DNA from: Geodermatophilus arenarius
GTDB taxonomy: Bacteria > Actinomycetota > Actinomycetes > Mycobacteriales > Geodermatophilaceae
Reading direction: 5' to 3'
DNA: 64,000 nt
Assembly: GCF_042654585.1 (NCBI RefSeq)
Contig: NZ_JBHSGR010000025.1
Span: 1-64,000 of the forward strand
Made by a program: the position numbers and the translations under genes. Shown here piece after piece: positions 51,425-60,120 of the stretch. The notes beneath the pieces are model-generated. The model ran no database searches, was not told where the DNA came from, and worked only from the letters and a program-made list of their open reading frames with translations. How positions within the stretch are numbered: position 1 is the stretch's first letter; each line of letters begins with the position of its first letter.

Positions 51425-52477
51425 ATGTCCGCAACGAGGCAGCGTCCGTTCCGCCGCCTGCCGTACGCCACGGTCGCCCTGCTCAGCGCGGGCGTGCTCG
51501 TGGCCGGCTGCACGAGCAACACCCCGGAGGAGTCGGGCGGCGGCGGGGGCAACCAGGCCGCCAGCGACAACGACGAGGCCGGCGACACCGTCACCATCGG
51601 CTTCTCGGCGCCGGCCGCCGACCACGGCTGGATGGCCGGCATCACCGAGGCCGCCCGCGCCGAGGCCGAGAACTACGAGGACGTCGAGCTGGTGGTCGCG
51701 GAGGGCACCAACGACGTCAGCACCCAGATCAGCCAGGTGGAGACGTTCATCAACGACGGCGTCGACGCCATCGTGCTGCTGCCCTTCGACGGCGCCGCGC
51801 TGACCCCGGTCGCGCTGCAGGCGATGGAGGCCGGCATCCCGGTCATCAACGTCGACCGCGAGTTCGACAGCCCGTTCGCCGCCCGGGCCACCGTCCTGGG
51901 TGACAACTACGGCATGGGCGTCTCGGCCGGCACGTACATCTGCGAGCAGCTGGGCGACAACCCCGACGCCGTCGTCGCGGAGATCGCCGGCATCGACTCG
52001 CTGCCGCTGACCCAGGACCGCAGCCAGGGCTTCGCCGACGCGCTTGCCGACTGTGGCCTCAACGTCGACAACCGCGTGGCCGCGGACTTCACCGTCGAGG
52101 GCGGCGAGGAGGCGGCGGCGAACCTGCTGCAGGCGGCGCCGCAGATCGACGCGATCTGGAACCACGACGACGACCAGGGCGTCGGTGTCCTGGCCGCGAT
52201 CCAGAACGCCGGCCGCGACGAGTTCTTCATGGTCGGCGGCGCCGGCTCGGCCAACGCCATGCGGGCGATCCAGGAGGGCAACTCGGTCCTCCAGGCGACG
52301 GTCATCTACCCGCACACGCAGGCCGCCGACGGCATCAAGCTGGCCCGGCTCGTGGCGCAGGACAAGGCGCTGTCGGACCTGACCGAGGTGGAGGTCCCGC
52401 GGCAGATCGTGCTGAACGCGCCGGTCGTCACCGCGGACAACGTCGACCAGTACATCGACAACGCCTTCGAGTCCTGA
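51425..52477 (+). CDS. Sugar-binding lipoprotein
   Basis: The 350-residue protein has a signal peptide with the lipobox LVAGC (Cys29) and a periplasmic-binding-protein I fold (TIGFSAPAADHGWMAG, INDGVDAIVLLPFDGAAL, VDREF). It would be tethered outside the membrane and deliver the sugar to the permease. It is 101 bp downstream of the permease with its own GGAGAGGG/GAGGAGAG ribosome region. Confidence 0.94.
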   Translation: MSATRQRPFRRLPYATVALLSAGVLVAGCTSNTPEESGGGGGNQAASDNDEAGDTVTIGFSAPAADHGWMAGITEAARAEAENYEDVELVVAEGTNDVSTQISQVETFINDGVDAIVLLPFDGAALTPVALQAMEAGIPVINVDREFDSPFAARATVLGDNYGMGVSAGTYICEQLGDNPDAVVAEIAGIDSLPLTQDRSQGFADALADCGLNVDNRVAADFTVEGGEEAAANLLQAAPQIDAIWNHDDDQGVGVLAAIQNAGRDEFFMVGGAGSANAMRAIQEGNSVLQATVIYPHTQAADGIKLARLVAQDKALSDLTEVEVPRQIVLNAPVVTADNVDQYIDNAFES

Positions 52478-52536
52478 TCCACCCGGGCGGGGCCGCCGGT
52501 GCACGCCGGCGGCTCCGCCCCGTTCCGGGAGCCCTC

Positions 52537-53718
52537 ATGACCTCACCTGACCGGCCGACCCTCGGGGTGGGCCTCATCGGACACTCCTTCATGGGCGCGG
52601 CGCACTCGCAGGCCTGGCGCACCGCCCCCCACTTCTTCGACCTCCCGCTGCGCCCCGAGCTCACCGTCCTCGCCGGCCGGGACCGGGAGCGGGCCACCGA
52701 CGCCGCCGCCCGCCTGGGCTGGGCCTCGGTGGAGACCGACTGGCGGCGGGTCCTCGAGCGCGACGACGTCGGCCTGGTCGACGTCTGCACCCCCGGCGAC
52801 ACCCACGCCGAGATCGCCATCGCGGCGCTGGAGGCCGGCAAGCACGTCCTGTGCGAGAAGCCGCTGGCCAACTCCGTCGCCGAGGCCGAGGCCATGACCG
52901 AGGCCGCCGAGCGGGCCGCCGCGCGCGGCGTCCGCTCGATGGTCGGCTTCACCTACCGCCGGGTGCCGGCGATCGGGCTGGCCCGGCAGCTGGTCGCCGA
53001 GGGCCGGATCGGCCAGGTGCGCCACGTGCGCGCCCAGTACCTGCAGGACTGGATCGCCGACCCGTCGGCGCCGATGTCGTGGCGGCTGGAGAAGGACAAG
53101 GCCGGCTCGGGGGCGCTCGGCGACATCGGCGCGCACATCGTCGACCTCACGCAGTACATCACCGGCGAGACGGTCACCGGCGTCAGCGCCCTGCTCGAGA
53201 CGTTCGTCAAGGAGCGCCCGCTGCCCGCCGCGGCCGGGTCGCTGTCCGGCGTCGCGGGCGAGGGCACCGGCCGGGTCACCGTCGACGACACCGCGGTGTT
53301 CCTCGGCCGGTTCTCCGGCGGCGCGGTGGCCACCTTCGAGGCCACCCGGTTCGCCCTGGGCCGCAAGAACGCCATCCGCATCGAGGTCAACGGCTCCGCC
53401 GGCAGCCTGGCCTTCGACTTCGAGGACATGAACGTCCTGGAGTTCTTCGACGGCGGCGAGCCCGCCGAGGTGGCCGGCTTCCGCCGCATCCTCGTGACCG
53501 AGCCCGGGCACCCCTACGTGTCGGCCTGGTGGCCGGCCGGGCACGGGCTGGGCTACGAGCACGGCTTCACCCACCAGGTCGTCGACCTGCTCACCGCCAT
53601 CGCCAAGCAGGAGGACCCCACGCCGTCCTTCGCCGACGGCCTGCAGGTGCAGCGGGTGCTCGAGGCCGTCGAGCGCAGCGCCGCGGCCGACTCCGTGTGG
53701 ACCCCCGTCCCCGCCTGA
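52537..53718 (+). CDS. Gfo/Idh/MocA family dehydrogenase
   Basis: The 393-residue enzyme has the N-terminal GLIGHSFMG nucleotide motif and the CEKPLA (Glu-Lys-Pro) sequence of the family, with GDIGAHIVDL carrying catalytic residues. It oxidises a sugar or polyol with NAD(P). Together with the isomerase next door the pattern resembles loci for inositol, levoglucosan or 3-keto-glycoside breakdown, but no substrate can be fixed. The start is ATG 52537. Confidence 0.92.
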   Translation: MTSPDRPTLGVGLIGHSFMGAAHSQAWRTAPHFFDLPLRPELTVLAGRDRERATDAAARLGWASVETDWRRVLERDDVGLVDVCTPGDTHAEIAIAALEAGKHVLCEKPLANSVAEAEAMTEAAERAAARGVRSMVGFTYRRVPAIGLARQLVAEGRIGQVRHVRAQYLQDWIADPSAPMSWRLEKDKAGSGALGDIGAHIVDLTQYITGETVTGVSALLETFVKERPLPAAAGSLSGVAGEGTGRVTVDDTAVFLGRFSGGAVATFEATRFALGRKNAIRIEVNGSAGSLAFDFEDMNVLEFFDGGEPAEVAGFRRILVTEPGHPYVSAWWPAGHGLGYEHGFTHQVVDLLTAIAKQEDPTPSFADGLQVQRVLEAVERSAAADSVWTPVPA

Positions 53719-53738
53719 CCCGAGAGGACACCCCCGAC

Positions 53739-54746
53739 ATGCCCCGTCCCGTCACCCTGTTCACCGGCCAGTGGGCCGACCTGCCGTTCGAGGAGGTGGC
53801 CCGGCTCGCGTCCGAGTGGGGCTACGACGGCCTGGAGATCGCCTGCTGGGGCGACCACCTCGACGTCGAGCGCGCCGCGAACGACGACTCCTACGTGGAG
53901 GAGCGGCTCGCGCTGCTCGACAAGTACGGCCTCAAGGTCTGGGCCATCTCCAACCACCTCAACGGCCAGGCCGTCTGCGACGACCCGATCGACGAGCGCC
54001 ACCGCGACATCGTCAACAAGCGGGTCTGGGGCGACGGCGACCCCGAGGGCGTGCGCCAGCGCGCCGCCGAGGAGATGAAGCTGACCGCCCGCGCGGCGGC
54101 CAAGCTCGGCGTGAAGACCGTCGTCGGGTTCACCGGGTCGAAGATCTGGAAGGCCGTGGCGATGTTCCCGCCGGCCCCGGCCTCGATGATCGAGGACGGC
54201 TACGCCGACTTCGCCGCCCGCTGGAACCCGATCCTCGACGTCTTCGACGAGGTCGGCGTCCGGTTCGCCCACGAGGTGCACCCGTCGGAGATCGCCTACG
54301 ACTACTGGACGACGGTCCGCACCCTCGAGGCGATCGGCCACCGCGAGGCGTTCGGCCTCAACTGGGACCCCAGCCACTTCGTGTGGCAGGACCTGGACCC
54401 GGTCTCGTTCATCTGGGACTTCAAGGACCGGATCTACCACGTCGACTGCAAGGACGCGAAGCGCCAGGTGGGCAACGGCCGCAACGGCCGGATGGGCTCG
54501 CACCTGCCGTGGGCCGACCCGCGGCGCGGCTGGGACTTCGTCTCCACCGGCCACGGCGACGTCCCGTGGGAGGCCTCCTTCCGGATGCTCAACACGATCG
54601 GCTACGACGGGCCGATCTCGGTGGAGTGGGAGGACGCCGGCATGGACCGCCTGGTCGGCGCCCCCGAGGCGCTGGCGTTCGTCCGCCGGCTCGCGTTCGA
54701 CCCGCCGGCCGCGGCGTTCGACGCCGCGTTCTCGTCCCAGGGCTGA
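53739..54746 (+). CDS. Sugar phosphate isomerase/epimerase family protein
   Basis: The 335-residue TIM-barrel protein (xylose-isomerase-like, AP endonuclease 2 family) has GYDGLEIACWGDH, FAHEVHPSEIAYD, LNWDPSHFVW and ISVEWEDAGMD, which carry the metal-binding Glu, Asp and His. It would act on the keto sugar made by the dehydrogenase upstream. ATG 53739 follows GAGAGGA. The operon ends in a 16-bp hairpin. Confidence 0.92.
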   Translation: MPRPVTLFTGQWADLPFEEVARLASEWGYDGLEIACWGDHLDVERAANDDSYVEERLALLDKYGLKVWAISNHLNGQAVCDDPIDERHRDIVNKRVWGDGDPEGVRQRAAEEMKLTARAAAKLGVKTVVGFTGSKIWKAVAMFPPAPASMIEDGYADFAARWNPILDVFDEVGVRFAHEVHPSEIAYDYWTTVRTLEAIGHREAFGLNWDPSHFVWQDLDPVSFIWDFKDRIYHVDCKDAKRQVGNGRNGRMGSHLPWADPRRGWDFVSTGHGDVPWEASFRMLNTIGYDGPISVEWEDAGMDRLVGAPEALAFVRRLAFDPPAAAFDAAFSSQG

Positions 54747-54751
54747 GCGAC

Positions 54752-54789
54752 CCGGCGGTGGACGGGCGGTCCCGCCCGTCCACCGCCGG
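54752..54789. terminator. Terminator of the sugar operon
   Basis: CCGGCGGTGGACGGGC (54752-54767) and its perfect complement (54774-54789) flank a 6-base loop. It lies between convergent genes and may work both ways. Confidence 0.8.
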
Positions 54790-54791
54790 CC

Positions 54792-55211
54792 TCAGCGGCC
54801 GGTGCGCCGGCGGGTGAGGCCGGCCAGCACGACGAGCACGACGACGGCGGCGGCCTCCACCCAGAACGACTCCCACCACAGGGTCGCCTCGGTGGTCTCG
54901 ACGAAGCCGAAGAGCCCCACCGTCGTGGACACGACCAGCGCGGCCAGCGACCCGGCCGCGAACGCGGCCCCCAGCACGGCCGCCCAGGTCACCAGGCGCG
55001 CCGGCGCGGCGAGCAGGAGCAGCGCGCCGCCGAACCCGAGCACGGTCTGCACCAGGAACGCCGGGCCGATGACGTCGATGCCGCTGTAGCCCTGCTGCCA
55101 CAGGTAGGCGTGGATGACGGCGATCGCCGCCAGCAGCGCGGCGCCCACGAGCCGCAGCACCCCGATCGCGACGCCGCCGCGCGAGGAGCGCGTCGCGGTG
55201 TGCCCGCTCAT
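54792..55211 (-). CDS. Four-helix membrane protein
   Basis: The 139-residue protein has about four hydrophobic segments and a short basic C-terminus. Its start overlaps the stop of the cupredoxin gene by 4 bp (ATGA). I do not recognise a family; the pairing suggests a role with the cupredoxin lipoprotein, such as electron transfer or copper handling. Confidence 0.78.
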   Translation of the reverse strand: MSGHTATRSSRGGVAIGVLRLVGAALLAAIAVIHAYLWQQGYSGIDVIGPAFLVQTVLGFGGALLLLAAPARLVTWAAVLGAAFAAGSLAALVVSTTVGLFGFVETTEATLWWESFWVEAAAVVVLVVLAGLTRRRTGR

Positions 55212-55729
55212 GCCGAGACCGTCACGTCGGTCGCCATGCCCATGGCCCGGTGGTTGCCGATCGAGCAGTAGAAGACGTACTCGCCCGCCTCGAGGGTGAC
55301 CGTCAGCGTGGTCGACTCGCCCGGTCCGATGGTGTCGCTCGCGGCGACGTCCTGCCCGTCCCGCTCGACGACCAGGTCGTGGGTGGCGTTGCCCTCGTTG
55401 ACCACCTCGATGGTGTACTCGCCGGGGGTGAGGGAGCTCTCCGAGAGGTCGATGTACATCTCGCCCTCGGTGGCGGTGACGGTCCGCGCCTCGGCCGGCG
55501 CGGTGGTGCTCCCGGACGCGGTGCTCCCCGGCGCGGTGCTGCTCGCGGCGGCGCTCTCCTGCGGGGCGCTCGAGGAGGGTGCGCTCTCCGTGTGCTCGGC
55601 CTCGGCGTGCTCGCTGGTCGTGGCGGCGGCGGCGGGATCACCGCCGCCGCCGTCGTCCGAGCAGGCACTGAGCAGGCCGACGCCCAGGGCGACGACCAGC
55701 GGTACGACACGTCGGGTGGGCTGGGACAC
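55208..55729 (-). CDS. Cupredoxin-domain lipoprotein
   Basis: The 173-residue protein has a signal peptide with lipobox LLSAC, a Ser/Ala/Thr/Glu-rich linker (about 30-85) and a cupredoxin fold with type 1 copper ligands His in NATHDLVV, Cys in VFYCSIGNH, the following His and a Met in RAMGM. It should hold copper on the outside of the membrane. GTG 55729 is preferred because GAGGAGG precedes it and it puts the signal peptide first. Confidence 0.9.
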   Translation of the reverse strand: MSQPTRRVVPLVVALGVGLLSACSDDGGGGDPAAAATTSEHAEAEHTESAPSSSAPQESAAASSTAPGSTASGSTTAPAEARTVTATEGEMYIDLSESSLTPGEYTIEVVNEGNATHDLVVERDGQDVAASDTIGPGESTTLTVTLEAGEYVFYCSIGNHRAMGMATDVTVSA

Positions 55730-55836
55730 ACGGACCTCCTCGGAGCCGACGGTGGGCCCGCTCCGGCGACGGCCCACCGCAGGCCCGCGATACTGCAACG
55801 CTGCCCCCACTCCCCGTAACCCCTTCCCGCCTCCGC

Positions 55837-56769
55837 TCAGGACGGGGACGCCACGGCACCGACCCGCCGGCACCAGGCCGCCACGGTGGCCAGCACCTCG
55901 GCGTCCACGGGTCGGCGCAGCTCGCCGCGGTAGGCGCGCAGGGACGCCGGCCCCGGCTGGCGGCGCAGCGTGTGCGTGAGGTCGGGGACGAGCAGGGTCT
56001 CCACCGGGCCGGGGACCGTCGCCGCGATCGTCTCCAGGTCCGCCGGGGGCACCTGCAGGTCCTTCGCCCCGGTCACCGCGAGCACCGGCACGGTCAGCCG
56101 GGCGAGGTCGGTGCGCGGGTCGTGGTCGAGGAACTCGCGGTGCCAGCGCGCGTTGAGCCGCGCCCCGCCGATCCGGGCGACGTCGGTGGTCGTCGCCCGG
56201 AGGCGCTCGTGGTTGGCGGCCACCTTCTGCTCCAGGTCGGTGCGCAGGAGCCGGAGCAGGCCCCGGACCGGCGCGGGCAGGGTCGGCCCGATCTGCCGGG
56301 CCTGCCAGCGGAGCAGCTCGTCGCCGGGCGTCGCGGAGCCGGCGAGCAGGACCACCCCGGCCACCGGGACGCCGCGGGCGGCGACCGCCGCGGCGAGCAG
56401 CGCGCCCTCGCTGTGGCCGGCCAGCACGATCCGCCCGGGGTCCACCTCGGGTCGGGCGGCCAGGGCGTCGCGCGCCCGGGCGAGGTCGTCGGCGGCGTCG
56501 TGCAGCCCGGCCCGCCGCCAGTCGCCGGGCGTGCCACCGACGCCGCGCTTGTCGTACCGCAGGGACGCGAGACCGCCCTCGGCGAGCGCGTGCGCCAGCT
56601 CGCGGGTGACGCCGAACCGGGCGCGCCGGTGGTCGGAGTCGCGGTCCAGCGGGCCGGAGCCCGGCGCGAGCAGCACGGCGGGGACGGGGCCGGGCGCGTC
56701 GGGGAGGGTGAGCGTGCCGGCCAGCGGGGGCTCGCCGGGCACGGTCACCGGCAGCTCGCGGGGACTCAT
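55837..56769 (-). CDS. Alpha/beta hydrolase (S9/DLH-like)
   Basis: The 310-residue protein has VLLAPGSGPLDRDSDH, the nucleophile elbow AGHSEGA, TGAKDLQVPP and DLTHTLRR, a Ser-Asp-His hydrolase of the family that includes bacterial esterases related to YitV/EstA. Substrate unknown. Its start overlaps the end of the PH-like gene (ATGA), so both are in one operon with the divergent regulator. Confidence 0.85.
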   Translation of the reverse strand: MSPRELPVTVPGEPPLAGTLTLPDAPGPVPAVLLAPGSGPLDRDSDHRRARFGVTRELAHALAEGGLASLRYDKRGVGGTPGDWRRAGLHDAADDLARARDALAARPEVDPGRIVLAGHSEGALLAAAVAARGVPVAGVVLLAGSATPGDELLRWQARQIGPTLPAPVRGLLRLLRTDLEQKVAANHERLRATTTDVARIGGARLNARWHREFLDHDPRTDLARLTVPVLAVTGAKDLQVPPADLETIAATVPGPVETLLVPDLTHTLRRQPGPASLRAYRGELRRPVDAEVLATVAAWCRRVGAVASPS

Positions 56770-57113
56770 CGGGGAGTGCCCGACAGCGCCGCGACGACGG
56801 CCGCGGCGTCGTCGACGGTCACCAGGACGGTGTCGAAGCGCTGACCGGTCAGCTCCAGGCGCACGGCCGCCCCGCGCCGGACGCTCACGAACGTCCTCCC
56901 GCCCCGCCGGCGCCAGGTGCCGATCTTGCGCACGCCGGGCAGGCCGAGTCCGGGAGCGCGCAGGCCGCCGGCGGCGGCCAGCCCGTCGGGGACGACCTCG
57001 GCCGAGCGCACCGCGGACAGCGGGACCTCGAGGTCGCGCAGCAGGCCGAGCACCTTCTCGGTCGGGGTGAGGGTGATCCGCAGGGTCTGGGGTGTCGTCG
57101 TCACAGTCGCCAT
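56766..57113 (-). CDS. PH-domain-like small protein
   Basis: The 115-residue beta-rich protein (LRITLTPTEKVLGLLRD, IGTWRRRGGRTFVSVRRG) resembles bacterial pleckstrin-homology-like proteins of unknown role. ATG 57113 falls at the predicted transcription start, so translation is probably leaderless. First gene of a two-gene unit. Confidence 0.75.
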   Translation of the reverse strand: MATVTTTPQTLRITLTPTEKVLGLLRDLEVPLSAVRSAEVVPDGLAAAGGLRAPGLGLPGVRKIGTWRRRGGRTFVSVRRGAAVRLELTGQRFDTVLVTVDDAAAVVAALSGTPR

Positions 57114-57119
57114 GGGAGG

Positions 57120-57148
57120 ATCATTCCCAACAGTGAGACCGTTGTCAA
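57120..57148 (-). promoter_or_regulatory. Leaderless promoter with dyad operator
   Basis: On the minus strand TTGACA (57148-57143), a 17-bp spacer and AATGAT (57125-57120) stand 6 bp before ATG 57113, so transcription should start at the A of the ATG. A 17-bp dyad (CAAC-N9-GTTG, 57128-57144) lies in the spacer and suits the divergent ArsR-type regulator. Confidence 0.65.
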
Positions 57149-57150
57149 TC

Positions 57151-57708
57151 ATGAGAGAGGTCGAGCGCGTGGCGTCTGCGGACCTGCTGCTCCACCCGGT
57201 GCGCCTGCGCGTGGTGCAGGCCCTGCTGGGCGAGCGGAGCCTGACCACCGGCGAGCTGCACGCCGAGCTGCCCGACGTCCCGGTGGCCACGCTGTACCGG
57301 CACGTCGGCGTGCTCGCCGAGGCCGGCGTGCTGGAGGTCGTGGGGGAGCGCCGCGTGCGGGGCAGCACCGAGCGCACCTACCGGCTGGTGACCGCCGCGG
57401 CCTCCGTCGGGCCGGAGGAGGCGGCGGGCATGACGCCCGAGCAGCACCGCCGCGCCTTCGGCACCTTCGTCGCGGCGCTGCTCGCGGACTTCGACCGCTG
57501 GGTCGACGCCGGTGCCGCCGCCCCGGGCGGGCTCGATCCCGCCCGGGACGGCGTGGGCTACCGGATGACCGGGCTGTGGCTGGACGACGAGGAGTTCGCC
57601 GGCCTGCTCGACGACGTGCGCGGCGTGCTCCGCACGCGCCTGGAGAACGCCCCGCGCGAGGGACGCCGTCGCCGGCTGGTCGGGACGGTGTTCCTGCCGG
57701 GGGAGTGA
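57151..57708 (+). CDS. ArsR-type helix-turn-helix regulator
   Basis: The 185-residue protein has an N-terminal winged helix (LLHPVRLRVVQALLGERSL, TLYRHVGVLAEAGVL) and a C-terminal helical domain (about 90-180) of the kind seen in small HTH_20 regulators. No metal-binding Cys cluster is visible, so it probably senses another signal. ATG 57151 or the in-frame GTG 57169 may be the start. It likely represses the divergent PH-like and hydrolase genes. Confidence 0.82.
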   Translation: MREVERVASADLLLHPVRLRVVQALLGERSLTTGELHAELPDVPVATLYRHVGVLAEAGVLEVVGERRVRGSTERTYRLVTAAASVGPEEAAGMTPEQHRRAFGTFVAALLADFDRWVDAGAAAPGGLDPARDGVGYRMTGLWLDDEEFAGLLDDVRGVLRTRLENAPREGRRRRLVGTVFLPGE

Positions 57709-57712
57709 GGGG

Positions 57713-58234
57713 CTAGGCGGCCCGGGCGGCCCTCCGCTCGGCCCGGCGCTCGGCCTTCGACACCCGCGCGTTGGCCCTGGCCAGGGTCTTCGCGGCCCGC
57801 TGCACCCGGCGCGACCCGCGGTCCACGGTGCCCCGGGTGAGCAGGCCGACGCCGATGCCGAGCAGCCACACGTCCTTGGCGACGGTGAGGCCCTGCTCGG
57901 TCGGGGCCAGGCTGCCCTCCTTGCGCATGCCGGGTGTGCGCAGGTAGAGGCCGAGCAGGCCGCCGGCGAACCCGGTGAGCAGAGCACCGGCCAGCGCCGT
58001 GGGCACGAACGGCGTCAGCAGCGCGGCGCCGACCGCGATCTCCGCCGTCGACAGCGCCTGGACGAACTGCCGCGGCTCGACGTCCTTGAGGAACGGGTAC
58101 GTGCCGGAGGCGAAGCCGTGCAGGCCGGCGGCGGTCTGCTCGTCGGCGCCGCGCTTGCCCAGCCCGCTGTTGAGGATGAACGCGCCGGCCGAGATCCGCG
58201 GGCCGATCTCGGACAGGGTGATGGGCAGGGCCAT
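57713..58234 (-). CDS. DoxX family membrane protein
   Basis: The 173-residue product has about four hydrophobic segments, the family's ISAGAFILNSGLGKRG and an Arg-rich coiled C-terminus. DoxX-like proteins are membrane partners of redox systems. ATG 58234 is used since the upstream extension has no coding character. Confidence 0.85.
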   Translation of the reverse strand: MALPITLSEIGPRISAGAFILNSGLGKRGADEQTAAGLHGFASGTYPFLKDVEPRQFVQALSTAEIAVGAALLTPFVPTALAGALLTGFAGGLLGLYLRTPGMRKEGSLAPTEQGLTVAKDVWLLGIGVGLLTRGTVDRGSRRVQRAAKTLARANARVSKAERRAERRAARAA

Positions 58235-58252
58235 CGGGCACCTCGCAGGGTC

Positions 58253-58293
58253 GTCGGGGACGGTCGGGACGACTCTTCCCGACCGTCCCCGAC
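58253..58293 (-). terminator. Terminator after the helicase gene
   Basis: Arms at 58253-58269 and 58277-58293 form a perfect 17-bp stem with a 7-base loop, 14 bp past the helicase stop. Confidence 0.85.
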
Positions 58294-58307
58294 GTGACAC
58301 CCCGGGG

Positions 58308-59885
58308 TCAGCGGCCCCCGCGCCGGGAGCGGCCGCTGAACGACGCCGCCGAGTGCGTGCCGGCGCGGGCGGCGAGCTCCGCGCGCGTGCGCGCCGGACC
58401 CTGCGGGCTGCGGGCCTGGGTGGTGCGGGTCTGGGCACGGCTCCCGGCCGCCTTCGCGGTCGTCGCGGGAGCCGCGGAGCCTCCGGCGGAGCGCCGGCGC
58501 CGGCCGCCGCCCTGGCCCTGCGGCTGGGGAGCGGGGGCGGGGGCGGGCTCGACGTGCGGCGCGGCCGGGCCGGTGAGCGCGGTGATCTGCTCCGCGCCCG
58601 GGCGCACCTGCGTCACGACCGGCGTGATGCCGGCCTGGCGGGCCAGGGTGCGCACCTCGGCGGCCTGGTCGGGCGTCGAGACCGTGACGACGGTGCCGCC
58701 GGCGCCGGCGCGCGCGGTGCGCCCGGACCGGTGCAGGTACGCCTTGTGCTCGGCCGGCGGGTCGACGTGCACGACCAGCGCGACGTCGTCGACGTGGATG
58801 CCGCGCGCGGCGATGTCGGTCGCGCACAGCACCCGGGTGCTGCCGGTGCTGAACGCCTCGAGGTTGCGCTCGCGGGCGTTCTGGCTGAGGTTGCCGTGAA
58901 GGTCGACGGCCGGGATGCCCGCGGCGGTCAGCTGCCTGGCGAGCTTCTTGGCCTGGTGCTTGGTCCGGGTGAACAGGACGCTGCGGCCCAGGCCCGAGGC
59001 GAGCTGGCGCACGACCTCGGCCTTGTCGGCGGCGCTGACCTGGAACACGTGGTGGGTCATCGCCGCGACCGGCGCGACGGCGGGGTCCACCGAGTGGGTC
59101 ACCGGCTGCGAGAGGTAGCGCTTGACCAGCACGTCGACGCCGTTGTCCAGCGTGGCCGAGAACAGCATCCGCTGGCCGACCTTGGGGGTGCGGTCGAGCA
59201 GCCGCTTGACGCCGGGCAGGAAGCCGAGGTCGGCCATGTGGTCGGCCTCGTCGAGCACGGTCACCTCGACGGCGGACAGGTCGGCGTGCCCCTGCCCGAT
59301 GAGGTCCTCGAGCCGGCCGGGGCAGGCGATGAGCACGTCGATGCCCGCGGCCAGCGCCTGCACCTGCGGGTTCTGGCCCACGCCGCCGAAGACGACGGTG
59401 GAGCGCAGGCCGAGGGCGGTGGCCAGCGGCTCGACCGTGGCCAGCACCTGGTTGGCGAGCTCGCGGGTCGGCACGAGCACCAGCGCGCGCGGCTTGCGGG
59501 CCTGGCGGCGGGTGGTCGAGGCGGCGAGCCGGGCGACCAGCGGGAGGGCGAAGGCGATGGTCTTGCCCGAGCCGGTCCGGCCGCGGCCGAGCACGTCGCG
59601 GCCGGCGAGCGAGTCGGGCAGCGTCGCGACCTGGATCGGGAACGGCGCGGTGATGCCGCTGGCGGTGAGCACCTCGACCAGCGGGGCGGGCACGCCAAGC
59701 TCGGCGAAGGTGGCGTCGGTGGGGAGCACGGTGGCGACGTCGCCGGCCGGGATCTCCTGCGGCTGGGGCTGCGGCTGCGTGGTCGCGGCGGGGCTGGGGG
59801 TGCTGCCGGCGCCGCGGCCGCGGCCGCCGCGACGGCGGCGGGGCCGGGACGTGCCGGCGGGCGTGGGGGCTTGCTGGGAGGTCAT
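58308..59885 (-). CDS. DEAD-box RNA helicase
   Basis: The 525-residue protein has an intrinsically disordered basic N-terminus (about 1-50, Arg/Gly-rich), a full helicase core with Walker A GRTGSGKT (102-109), PTREL, DEAD (212-215), SAT, and HRSGRTARAG, and a basic, Gly/Arg-rich C-terminus. It should remodel RNA in ribosome assembly or mRNA decay. ATG 59885 is chosen. The upstream gap to the GlxA gene (235 nt) could hold a long leader of the kind found before cold-induced helicases. Confidence 0.95.
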   Translation of the reverse strand: MTSQQAPTPAGTSRPRRRRGGRGRGAGSTPSPAATTQPQPQPQEIPAGDVATVLPTDATFAELGVPAPLVEVLTASGITAPFPIQVATLPDSLAGRDVLGRGRTGSGKTIAFALPLVARLAASTTRRQARKPRALVLVPTRELANQVLATVEPLATALGLRSTVVFGGVGQNPQVQALAAGIDVLIACPGRLEDLIGQGHADLSAVEVTVLDEADHMADLGFLPGVKRLLDRTPKVGQRMLFSATLDNGVDVLVKRYLSQPVTHSVDPAVAPVAAMTHHVFQVSAADKAEVVRQLASGLGRSVLFTRTKHQAKKLARQLTAAGIPAVDLHGNLSQNARERNLEAFSTGSTRVLCATDIAARGIHVDDVALVVHVDPPAEHKAYLHRSGRTARAGAGGTVVTVSTPDQAAEVRTLARQAGITPVVTQVRPGAEQITALTGPAAPHVEPAPAPAPQPQGQGGGRRRRSAGGSAAPATTAKAAGSRAQTRTTQARSPQGPARTRAELAARAGTHSAASFSGRSRRGGR

Positions 59886-60120
59886 GGGTTCCTCGGTGGT
59901 ACTCGGGTCGCCGTCCTCGACCACCGCACGCGGGCGCACGCCGGCCCCGTCTGCGGGGCGGGTCGCGCCGTGGGCGACGTCGGACAGCCGGGCGCGCCTC
60001 CGTGGCGCTGCACCAGCCCGACGTCGAGTCCTGCAGCTCCGGATGAGCGAGGGCGGCGCCGGTATGCCCCACTCAACCAGACGCAGCGGCCGATCCTGCC
60101 GTGGGCGGGGGAGTCGCGTG

